From NCBI RefSeq assembly GCF_013366925.1, contig NZ_JAALDK010000001.1:2673089-2737088 (forward strand): a stretch of DNA of 64,000 nucleotides, in the 5' to 3' direction. A model generated the notes under the pieces. The model made no database searches, was not told the DNA's origin, and worked only from the letters and a program-made list of their open reading frames with translations. The translations under genes were made by a program, and so were the position numbers. Numbering within the stretch: position 1 is the first letter of the stretch; each line of letters starts with the position of its first letter. Positions 7,779-15,275 of this stretch are shown here, in pieces. The stretch is from Paraburkholderia youngii (GTDB lineage: Bacteria; Pseudomonadota; Gammaproteobacteria; Burkholderiales; Burkholderiaceae).

Positions 7779-9995
7779 TCAGAAGCGGTAATCGAACGTC
7801 GCGAGCAACGTACGGCCGATGCCCGGCACCGAACGGCCGCCGTCCGACGGAATCAACGCGTCGTAGTAGTACTTGTTGGTCAGGTTCAGCAGGTTCAGGC
7901 GCACGTCGTACTTCTTCGCGTGATAGGCGGCGGTCGCGTCCCAACGCGTGTAGCCCGGCACCTTCACGTAGTTCGTATTCGATGCATAACGCGACGACAT
8001 ATAGATCGGACCGCCGCCGATTTCCCAGTGCGGCGTGATCGCGTATGTGGTCCAGAACGTCAGCGTGTTGCGCGGGGTGTTGGCCGGCGTGTGACCCTGC
8101 GTGCCGTCGGCCGCTTTCAGGATCTTCGCGTCCATGTACGTGTAGCCGCCGAAAATCTGCCACTTGTCGGTGATGTGCCCGGTCACGCTCGCCTGGAAGC
8201 CGTCGACGCGAATGTCGCCGGCCAGCTCGTATTCGGTCGGCGAGACCTGGGTGCGCGCGTTGTCCTTCTCCTCGCGGAACAATGCCGAGGTCAGCGAGAT
8301 GTTGCCGCCGAACAGATCCCACTTGCCGCCGACTTCATACGACTTCGTCGATTCCGGTGCGAGGTTCTGCGTGAGGTTCGTGACCGTCAGGTTTTCGAGC
8401 GACGGGTTGAACGACGTGCCGTACGACACGTAGTACGACTGCCAGTCGGTCGGCTGATAGATGAGGCCCGTGCGCACGCTCGTGAAGTAGTTGATCTGGC
8501 TCGCGAAAGCCGGCGCGCTGACGGTGTTGTGGATCTCGGCCGAGAAGCGATCCCAGCGCAGACCGCCGATCAGCTTCCAGTGCGGCGTCAGCGTGATCGT
8601 GTCGTTCAGGTAGGCGGCGATTTCGTTCGCGCTCGAATCGGCGTAGTTGCCGACCGTCGTCGTCACGTTCGACGGCGTGCCGATGATCGGCGGATTGAGC
8701 ATCGGCACGATCGGCAGGTTGTTGCGCGTATATGCCTGGTTCGTATAGCTGTCGTGGCCCACTTCGACACCGGCAATCACGTCGTGCCTGACCGGCCCGG
8801 TGTCGAATTTGTATTCGACCATCGTGTCGTTGTAGATCGCGTGATTCTGGATCACGCGGTCATGGCTCTGCAGCTTGATGAACAGGGCCGACGGCGGCAG
8901 CGTCGTGAAGTTGCCGTTGCTCAGCGCAGTGCTCGACGACAGCGGTCCGGTCAGCACCGCTTGCGGCGCGGTTTCGCGCGCGTCGGTCATCGAATGCGAG
9001 ATCTGCGTCTGGTTCGTCAGCGTCAGGTCGTCGGAGAACTTGTGCTTGATCGCCCCGGTGAGGATCTGCACGTTCTGGATCGTGCGGTCGCTGGTCAAAC
9101 CGTAGAACGTGTTTTTCGGCACCGGCGACGGGCGGCCGTTCAGCGCCTGGATGCCGTAGTCGGGCATGTCGTTGTTGCGCTGGATCAGCGCCGACAGCGT
9201 GATCTCGGTAGGCGTGCCGATACCGAAGCGCAGCTCCGGCGCGACGCCGAAATCCTTGTTCTTCATCACGTCGCGCGTCGAGCCGAGGCTCTGGCCGAAC
9301 GCGTTCAGGCGGATCGCCGAGGTGTCGGTGAGCTTGTGGTTCACGTCGACGGTGGAGCGGTAGCGGTCGTTGGTGCCGATCATGCCGGAGACTTCCGCCG
9401 AGTCCGTCAGGTTCGCCTTCTTGCTGACCTGATTGATCACGCCGCCCGTCGAGCCGCGGCCGAACAGCATCGACGACGGACCATATAGCACCTCCAGCGC
9501 TTCGAGATCGAACGTGTCGCGGTAGTACTGGTTGCGGTCGCGAAAGCCGTCCAGATAGATGTCGTTCTGCGCGGTGAAGCCGCGCAGGTTGATGTTGTTG
9601 CCGATCTGGCCGCCCTCGGCCGCGCCGATGGTCACGCCGGGTGCGTTGCGCAGCGCGTCCGTAAACGACGTCGCGCCCTGCGAAGCGAGCAGGTCGCGAT
9701 TGATCACGGTGACGGTCTGCGGAATGTCGCGCAGCGCGGTCGGGGTCTTCGCACCGACGCTCGCGCGCTCGGCCTGGAAGTCCTGTTGAACGGTCTGAGC
9801 CTGCACGCCGATGGTCGGCAGCGTCTGCGCGGCGGCGGGTGTGTTGTTCTGTGCGTTGGTTTGTGCGTTGGTTTGTGCGGTCTGCGGCGCGCTGGAGGCG
9901 GCCGGTTGTGACGCGCTTTGCGCGAGTGCAGGCGTCGCATAAGGAACGGCAAAAGCGAGCGCCAGCGCTGTCGCGAGCGGCGTGTGATTGAGCAT
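7779..9995 (-). CDS. TonB-dependent siderophore receptor
   Basis: 738 residues. Signal peptide with Ala-rich cleavage region (YATPALAQS), a Gln/Asn/Thr-rich linker with a duplicated QTNA unit, then the plug domain ([60 protein letters not shown]) and a 22-strand barrel ending in a C-terminal Phe (TFDYRF). It is of the catecholate/Fiu-like type because of length and plug motifs. It imports ferric siderophores across the outer membrane using TonB energy. The start at 9995 is chosen for the signal peptide. A Fur box lies upstream, so iron repression is expected. Confidence 0.95.
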   Translation of the reverse strand: MLNHTPLATALALAFAVPYATPALAQSASQPAASSAPQTAQTNAQTNAQNNTPAAAQTLPTIGVQAQTVQQDFQAERASVGAKTPTALRDIPQTVTVINRDLLASQGATSFTDALRNAPGVTIGAAEGGQIGNNINLRGFTAQNDIYLDGFRDRNQYYRDTFDLEALEVLYGPSSMLFGRGSTGGVINQVSKKANLTDSAEVSGMIGTNDRYRSTVDVNHKLTDTSAIRLNAFGQSLGSTRDVMKNKDFGVAPELRFGIGTPTEITLSALIQRNNDMPDYGIQALNGRPSPVPKNTFYGLTSDRTIQNVQILTGAIKHKFSDDLTLTNQTQISHSMTDARETAPQAVLTGPLSSSTALSNGNFTTLPPSALFIKLQSHDRVIQNHAIYNDTMVEYKFDTGPVRHDVIAGVEVGHDSYTNQAYTRNNLPIVPMLNPPIIGTPSNVTTTVGNYADSSANEIAAYLNDTITLTPHWKLIGGLRWDRFSAEIHNTVSAPAFASQINYFTSVRTGLIYQPTDWQSYYVSYGTSFNPSLENLTVTNLTQNLAPESTKSYEVGGKWDLFGGNISLTSALFREEKDNARTQVSPTEYELAGDIRVDGFQASVTGHITDKWQIFGGYTYMDAKILKAADGTQGHTPANTPRNTLTFWTTYAITPHWEIGGGPIYMSSRYASNTNYVKVPGYTRWDATAAYHAKKYDVRLNLLNLTNKYYYDALIPSDGGRSVPGIGRTLLATFDYRF

Positions 9996-10475
9996 GGAAA
10001 TCCCGTCAGAAATGCGCTTTGTCGAATTCGCATCAATGACGTCGAATTCATGACGAAAGCGCAAATGGCTGGCTGCCGCTCTCCGTTGTGTGAGATGGAG
10101 ATGACGGGATGGCTGGCTGGTTTAAATGAGAATCGCTATCATTTCATAAGCACAAGAAGGCATCAATCGCGGCGTACATTACTTCGCGTAATGGATTTGT
10201 TTCTGTTTTTTACTTTTCGAAAGCAATACGTAAACGTAAGGGCGCTACTTACGCAGATTCATTACTGTTTGTAATTCTATGCTTGCAAAAGTCTTATCAA
10301 TGACGCACTCGAGGGCCAATTCAACCTTACGCGATTTCTTTCATTTAAATAACATTCTATCGCGGCGGTCGTGCACATCGAATCGCGAGTCCGTTTATCC
10401 TTTTTACAACACCGCATACAACATGAAAGTCCCACCCTTCCGGCAAACGCTTTCGTCCCCTCTGGAGTCGACTCT
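9996..10475. other. divergent regulatory region between TonB receptor and aldo/keto reductase
   Basis: 480 AT-rich bases with no gene. It carries the Fur-box-like palindrome at 10124-10144; the remainder (10150-10400) is rich in T and A tracts and probably holds promoters for both directions. Confidence 0.6.
10124..10144. promoter_or_regulatory. Fur box
   Basis: AAATGAGAATCGCTATCATTT. The central 7-1-7 core TGAGAATCGCTATCA matches the Fur consensus TGATAATnATTATCA at 12 of 14 defined positions and the flanks are symmetric (AAATGA/TCATTT). It lies about 130 bases before the TonB receptor start. Confidence 0.8.
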
Positions 10476-11471
10476 ATGCAATATCGCCAATTCGGCCGCA
10501 CCGGCCTGACCGTTTCGCGCCTGTGTCTCGGCACCATGACTTTCGGCCTGCAAACCGAAGAAGCCGCATCGCACCGCATCCTCGACACGGCCGCGGACGC
10601 CGGCGTCAATTTCATCGATACCGCGAACGTCTACCCGCTCGGCGCCGGCGAAGACCTGTCCGGACGCACCGAGGAAATCGTCGGACGCTGGTTGAAGGGC
10701 AAGCGCGAGCGCTTCATCGTCGCGACCAAGGCGGTCGGCAAGATGGGGCCCGCCGCGTGGGATCAGGGCGCGTCGCGCAAACACCTGCTCGATGCGATCG
10801 ATGCGTCCTTGCAGCGCCTCGGCACCGACTACGTCGACCTGTACCAGCTCCATTCCGACGACCCGAAAACCCCGCTCGACGAGACGCTCGAAGCACTCGA
10901 TACGATCGTGCGCTCGGGCAAGGCGCGCTATATCGGCGTATCGAACTTTCTTGCGTACCGGCTCGCGCGAGCTTTGGGACGCGCGGACGTGCTGCGCGTC
11001 GCGCGCTTCGTGTCGGTCCAGCCGCGCTACAACCTGCTGTTTCGCCAGATCGAGCGCGAGCTGCTGCCGCTGGCCGCCGAGGAGCAGCTAGCCGTGATGC
11101 CGTATAACCCGCTCGCGGGCGGACTGCTGACGGGCAAGCATCGGCTCGATGCGACGCCCACCGAGGGGCGCTTCACTGAAAGCGTCGGCAAGGCTGGCGC
11201 GATGTATCAACAGCGCTACTGGCACGAGCGCGAATTCGACACGATCGAAAGACTGAAGGCGATCGCCGCGCCGACCGGCGAATCGTTGGCGAAGGTATCG
11301 CTTGCGTGGGTGCTCGCGAATCCGCTGATCACGTCGGCGATCATTGGTGCGAGTCGCGCCGAGCAGTTGAGCGATACGCTCTCGGCGGCCGAGTTCACGC
11401 TCGACGACGCAATCAAGACTCAGCTCGATGACGCGAGCGTGCAGTATCGATGGGGGGATGCGGCGCGCTAA
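10476..11471 (+). CDS. aldo/keto reductase
   Basis: 331 residues beginning MQYRQFGRTGLTVSRLCLGT. Catalytic tetrad elements are visible: D and Y in NFIDTANVYPLG, K in FIVATKAVGK and H in YVDLYQLHSDDP; the NADPH-binding C-terminal signature is ITSAIIGASRAEQLSDTL. This is the AKR family 11/12-like branch of short-chain aldehyde or ketone reductases; the substrate cannot be read from sequence. GGAG precedes the ATG at 10476, whereas the longer frame gives an unlikely leader. Adjacent to the iron operon but transcribed away from it. Confidence 0.93.
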   Translation: MQYRQFGRTGLTVSRLCLGTMTFGLQTEEAASHRILDTAADAGVNFIDTANVYPLGAGEDLSGRTEEIVGRWLKGKRERFIVATKAVGKMGPAAWDQGASRKHLLDAIDASLQRLGTDYVDLYQLHSDDPKTPLDETLEALDTIVRSGKARYIGVSNFLAYRLARALGRADVLRVARFVSVQPRYNLLFRQIERELLPLAAEEQLAVMPYNPLAGGLLTGKHRLDATPTEGRFTESVGKAGAMYQQRYWHEREFDTIERLKAIAAPTGESLAKVSLAWVLANPLITSAIIGASRAEQLSDTLSAAEFTLDDAIKTQLDDASVQYRWGDAAR

Positions 11472-11490
11472 GCGCCCTTCTGCAGATCAA

Positions 11491-11514
11491 GCGCGGCCCG
11501 GTGTTCGGCCGCGC
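11491..11514. terminator. hairpin between convergent genes
   Basis: GCGCGGCC and GGCCGCGC form a perfect eight-pair stem with an eight-base loop, placed between the stop codons of the aldo/keto reductase and the PEBP-like gene. It lacks a U tract, so it is a plausible rather than proven bidirectional terminator. Confidence 0.45.
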
Positions 11515-11518
11515 GACT

Positions 11519-12085
11519 TCATCGTCCGTAGCGCAGCACGGTGCTCGTCGCGGCGAGCACGTGATCCTTGATCGCGGCGAGGAACGCATCGCGCGTCAAG
11601 CCGGCCGGCAATGCGTCGGGCGGCAGATCGAGCGCATAGACCTGCGCGACGTAGTGATGCGGCACATCGCCGACTGCCGGACACGGGCCGTAATAGCCGG
11701 GGCCGCCGGTGCGATTCGTGCCGGCGACGCTGCCCGCCGGCGCCGCTTCGCCCTCGGCGAGTCCGGTCGTACCCGGTGCGATGCCGTAGACGATCCAGTG
11801 CACGACGCCGAGGCCTTTCGCGCCGTCGGGATCGAAGATCGTCACCGCGAAACTCTTTGCGCCGGCCGGCGCGTTATGCCATTGCAATGCGGGCGACACG
11901 TTGCCGCCGCCGCAGTTGTTCGCGCTCGCCGCGTGGCTCGCGTTGAGCGTGCCGCCATCGGCCAGTCCCGGTGACGACACTGCGAAGGACGGTGCCGCGT
12001 AGGCATGTGCGCTCGCGTAAGCGAGCAGCGCGCACGCGACAGCGGAGAGGAGGTGCCGCGCGAGGGCCAAGTGGATGCGACTCAT
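11519..12085 (-). CDS. YbhB/YbcL family PEBP-like protein
   Basis: 188 residues. A signal peptide (ACALLAYASAHAYAAPSF) precedes a phosphatidylethanolamine-binding-protein fold: SPALQWHNAPAGAKSFAVTI, the ligand-site DPDGAKGLGVVHWIVYGI, and GYYGPCPAVGDVPHHYVAQV. Bacterial members are secreted or periplasmic and related to Raf kinase inhibitor protein; their ligand is uncertain. The gene is divergent from the Tai4-like gene and converges on the aldo/keto reductase. Confidence 0.92.
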   Translation of the reverse strand: MSRIHLALARHLLSAVACALLAYASAHAYAAPSFAVSSPGLADGGTLNASHAASANNCGGGNVSPALQWHNAPAGAKSFAVTIFDPDGAKGLGVVHWIVYGIAPGTTGLAEGEAAPAGSVAGTNRTGGPGYYGPCPAVGDVPHHYVAQVYALDLPPDALPAGLTRDAFLAAIKDHVLAATSTVLRYGR

Positions 12086-12188
12086 GGGGCGTCTCCATTG
12101 AGAGTTTATGCATCAACTATAGCGAGAATGTTGTTTCGAGATGGAAGAGGCGGCATATTGCGCATGGAGCGAACTTCTGGAGTTTGCC

Positions 12189-12650
12189 GTGAAGAAGGTT
12201 TGGGTTTGCATCGTAACTGCTTCTGCCATCATCTTCGGTACGTCTGCTTGCTATGCGAAAGCCGATCAAGTCGCGAATCCACAAGCTGGAGCACGCACTC
12301 ATGCACAGAATTACAGAGACATGGTTCTGGCTACTTGTATCGCGAACGCCTACAAAAACGACAAAGATGCTGCTATCGATGCCGGAAGCAGCGTCAGTGC
12401 ATTGCGAGACTGGACTTACTATGACTTGGAGAAGGCTCCAGACGCGATCAAAACCTTGGTGGACAATTATTTGGCTCGAGACTATCAAAACCCGCTGGTC
12501 GAATCGGAAACTGAAGGTATCCGATTCGACTTCCTGAAGTGCCTGGACCTGTATCACAGTAAGGAATTGGACGAACAGGTAAAGCGCTTGGCCGTCAACC
12601 CCAAGCGCACCTACAGGCAAGATAATCCGTTGCCGGCAAGACCGAAGTAA
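12189..12650 (+). CDS. Tai4-like T6SS amidase immunity protein (orphan)
   Basis: 153 residues from a GTG start with a GGAG site six to seven bases upstream. A signal peptide (VKKVWVCIVTASAIIFGTS then ACYA) directs it to the periplasm. The mature part (NYRDMVLATCIANAYKNDKD, DWTYYDLEKAPDAIKTLV, RFDFLKCLDLYHSKELDEQV) matches Tai4 proteins, helical inhibitors that block Tae4 peptidoglycan amidases. Base composition is clearly lower in GC than the flanking genes, suggesting acquisition. No Tae4 effector or T6SS structural gene is nearby, so it is an orphan immunity gene that may protect against neighbours. Family assignment is from recognition of conserved segments. Confidence 0.8.
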   Translation: MKKVWVCIVTASAIIFGTSACYAKADQVANPQAGARTHAQNYRDMVLATCIANAYKNDKDAAIDAGSSVSALRDWTYYDLEKAPDAIKTLVDNYLARDYQNPLVESETEGIRFDFLKCLDLYHSKELDEQVKRLAVNPKRTYRQDNPLPARPK

Positions 12651-12657
12651 CTCCCCC

Positions 12658-13482
12658 TCACTTCGGCTTAAACCGCCCCGTCTTCTCCGTCGCCTCCGGA
12701 TACTGCCGCGTCTCGCGCACCGACAGCGGATGCCACAATTTCGCGCCGCCCTCGATCCCCGCGTCGTTCGATACGGTCGCCACGTTCGCCGGCAGCTTGA
12801 ACTTGATGCGCGCCGCGTTGCCGCCGCCGATCCACAGCTTGTCGTAATTGACCAGTGACTCGAGAATGCCGATCACCTTCTCGACACGCCGGCTCCAACG
12901 CTTGTTGCCGACCTGCTCGCGCGCGGCCTCGCCGATGTATTCGTCGTACGCGACACCCTTCTTGCTGACCGGATGATGCGCGAGCTCCAGATGCGGCATC
13001 AGCTCGCCATCGCGAAACATCGCGGTGCCGGCGCCGGTGCCGAGCGTCAGCACGAATTCGAGGCCGTGGCCTTCGATTGCCGCGAAGCCCTGCATCTCGG
13101 CATCGTTGATCATTCGCACCGGCAAACCGCCCAGGCGCCGCGCGAGCGGATCCGCGAGCGCGATGTCGTGCCAGCCTTCGATGCCGAAATGCGGCGCGGT
13201 CAGAATGCGGTTATTACGCACGACACCCGGAAAGCCGATCGAGATACAAGCGGGCTGCACCTGCTCGATGAGCGGAGCCACGAGTTGCGCGAGCGCGTCA
13301 ACCAGTTGATCCGGCGTGCACGGATGCGGCGTCGCAACGCGCACGCGCTCGGTTTTCATCTGCCCGTTGGCGTCGATGATCGCGGCCTTCAGGCCGGTGC
13401 CGCCGACGTCGATCGCGAGGATGTGCTCGCTGCCGCTTTTCGGCGCATTCCGTTTCACTGCGTTCTTGTTGCGTGTCGCCAC
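12658..13482 (-). CDS. ppgK: ROK-family glucokinase, polyphosphate glucokinase type
   Basis: 274 residues. ILAIDVGGTGLKAAIID is the N-terminal phosphate-binding loop; CISIGFPGVVRNN, MINDAEMQGFAAIEG and FVLTLGTGAGTAMFRDGEL complete the sugar kinase core, and KLWIGGGNAARIKFKL is the C-terminal part. It lacks the Cys/His zinc motif of ordinary ROK kinases and has the ELAHHP motif seen in polyphosphate glucokinases. It would phosphorylate glucose using polyphosphate and perhaps ATP. It is the last gene of the sugar operon, 63 bases after zwf. Phosphoryl donor is inferred from family resemblance. Confidence 0.85.
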   Translation of the reverse strand: MATRNKNAVKRNAPKSGSEHILAIDVGGTGLKAAIIDANGQMKTERVRVATPHPCTPDQLVDALAQLVAPLIEQVQPACISIGFPGVVRNNRILTAPHFGIEGWHDIALADPLARRLGGLPVRMINDAEMQGFAAIEGHGLEFVLTLGTGAGTAMFRDGELMPHLELAHHPVSKKGVAYDEYIGEAAREQVGNKRWSRRVEKVIGILESLVNYDKLWIGGGNAARIKFKLPANVATVSNDAGIEGGAKLWHPLSVRETRQYPEATEKTGRFKPK

Positions 13483-13545
13483 GATGTCTCCCGGTTGTGG
13501 TGAAGCGGTTGTGATGCGTGTCTGCGGGTTGGTTCAAAGGTGCCG

Positions 13546-15165
13546 CTACGACTTGCGACCGGGCGCTTTCTGCTGCAACGGCCGCCACGCGTGGCCATCG
13601 CGCGCGAGCAGCGCGTCGGCTTCGGCCGGCCCGTCGCTGCCTGCCGCATAACCGTGCACGGGCAGAGCACCGCCACTCTTCGGATGCAGCACGTCGTCGA
13701 CCGCACACCAGGCCGTCTCGATGCCATCGGCGCGTTGGAACAACGTCGCGTCGCCTAGCATGCAGTCGTATAGCAGCGTCTCGTATCCGACGTTCGCGCG
13801 CTCGTCGAAGAAGTCGCCATAGTTGAATGACGACTGCACCGCACCGACCTGCATCACCGGGCCCGGCGCCTTCACGTTGAAATCGAAACTCGAGCCGTGC
13901 TCGGGATCGATGCGCAACGTCAGCACGTTCGGCGTCAATGCGTTGACCGGCGTGTCGCGGAACAGGCGGAACGGCACCGGCTTCAACTGCACCGAAATTT
14001 CGGTGCGGCGCACTGAGAGCCGCTTGCCGGTACGCAGATAGAACGGCACGCCGGCCCAGCGCCAGTTCTCGACGAACACGCGCGCCGCCGCGTAGGTTTC
14101 GGTCGTGCTGCCGGGCGCGACGTCGGGCTCCTCGCGATAGCCCACACCGGCGGACCCTTTTTCGTACTGGCCGAACACGACGTCGTCGGGCTTGAGCGGC
14201 TGGATTGCGTCGAACAGCTCGACCTTCTTGTCGCGGACGGCTTCGGCGTCGAACGAATTCGGCGGCTCCATCGCCACGATGCCGAGCAGCTGAAACAGAT
14301 GGTTCGGCACCATGTCGCGAAACGCGCCGGTCTGCTCGTAGAATCTGCCGCGCCCTTCGACGCCGATCGTTTCCGCCGCAGTAATCTGCACGCAGTCGAT
14401 GTACTCGCGCCGCCAGACCGGCTCGAACATCGCATTCGCGAAGCGCACCGCGAGAATGCTCTGCACGGTGTCCTTGCCGAGAAAATGATCGATGCGGTAT
14501 ACCTGCGACTCCCGCGCATACGACAGGATGTGCGCGTTCAGATCGCGCGCCGATGCGAGATCGGTGCCGAACGGCTTCTCGATCACGAGACGCCGAAAGC
14601 CGCCGTTCGCGCCGTCGCCTTCCTTCAGCAGGCCGGCTTTGCCGAGCCGCTCGGCGATCGGTTTGAAAAAACGCGCGCCGACCGCGAGGTAAAAAATCAC
14701 GTTGCCGACTTTCGACTGATCGAGTTTCTGTTTCAGCTTCGCGAACGTGTCGTCGGATTCGAACTCGCCCGCCATGTATTCGAGGCGCTGCGCGACCCAG
14801 CTCCACGCGTTGTCGTCGAGCTTGCCGGCGTGGAAGGTGCTGGCTTTGTCGGCGGCGAATTTCTGCAGCGACGTATGCAGTTCGTCGCACCATTCGCGCG
14901 TTTCGCGCTCACCGTGATTGACGCCGATGATCTTCATGCCGTCATCGAGCAGGCCATCGACCGAGAGGTTGTAAAGCGCCGGCATCAACAGACGTTTGGT
15001 CAGATCGCCCCCCGCGCCGAAGATCACGAGCGTGCACGGCGGCGCGGGCTTCTTGCCGGCCGGCGACGACAGCGTGTCGTATCGGTTCGAAATGAGCTTG
15101 CAGCTCGAGGCGGGCGTTGCGTTGGGTTGATCGGAAGAGGCGGAAGAGTTCGGTGTAGTCGACAT
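13546..15165 (-). CDS. zwf: glucose-6-phosphate 1-dehydrogenase
   Basis: 539 residues. LVIFGAGGDLTKRLLMPALY is the NADP-binding GxGGDL motif; the active-site peptide is YRIDHFLGKDTVQSIL, and FEPVWRREYIDCVQITAAET is the following conserved stretch. It oxidises glucose 6-phosphate to 6-phosphogluconolactone, starting the Entner-Doudoroff and pentose phosphate routes. The N-terminus carries about 45 extra Ser/Pro-rich residues beyond the usual start; the ATG at 15165 has an AGGTG upstream. It lies between the glucosidase and glucokinase genes, consistent with channelling liberated glucose. Confidence 0.95.
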   Translation of the reverse strand: MSTTPNSSASSDQPNATPASSCKLISNRYDTLSSPAGKKPAPPCTLVIFGAGGDLTKRLLMPALYNLSVDGLLDDGMKIIGVNHGERETREWCDELHTSLQKFAADKASTFHAGKLDDNAWSWVAQRLEYMAGEFESDDTFAKLKQKLDQSKVGNVIFYLAVGARFFKPIAERLGKAGLLKEGDGANGGFRRLVIEKPFGTDLASARDLNAHILSYARESQVYRIDHFLGKDTVQSILAVRFANAMFEPVWRREYIDCVQITAAETIGVEGRGRFYEQTGAFRDMVPNHLFQLLGIVAMEPPNSFDAEAVRDKKVELFDAIQPLKPDDVVFGQYEKGSAGVGYREEPDVAPGSTTETYAAARVFVENWRWAGVPFYLRTGKRLSVRRTEISVQLKPVPFRLFRDTPVNALTPNVLTLRIDPEHGSSFDFNVKAPGPVMQVGAVQSSFNYGDFFDERANVGYETLLYDCMLGDATLFQRADGIETAWCAVDDVLHPKSGGALPVHGYAAGSDGPAEADALLARDGHAWRPLQQKAPGRKS

Positions 15166-15275
15166 GAAATTCACCTGGAACTTGGAAAGCCGAGAGAACG
15201 AACGTGGCGATACATGAAAGACCACGCGCGCTGCCGCACAGTTCAATCGCCTTCGCGCGCGAGCGCGCGGCGTGC

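Noticed and set aside
7686..9488. 600-codon plus-strand open frame opposite the TonB receptor gene
   Set aside because: Arg/Val/His-rich with no family features; it is the usual antisense shadow of a GC-rich gene.
13298..14893. 531-codon minus-strand frame within zwf
   Set aside because: Arg-rich alternative frame of a clear zwf gene.
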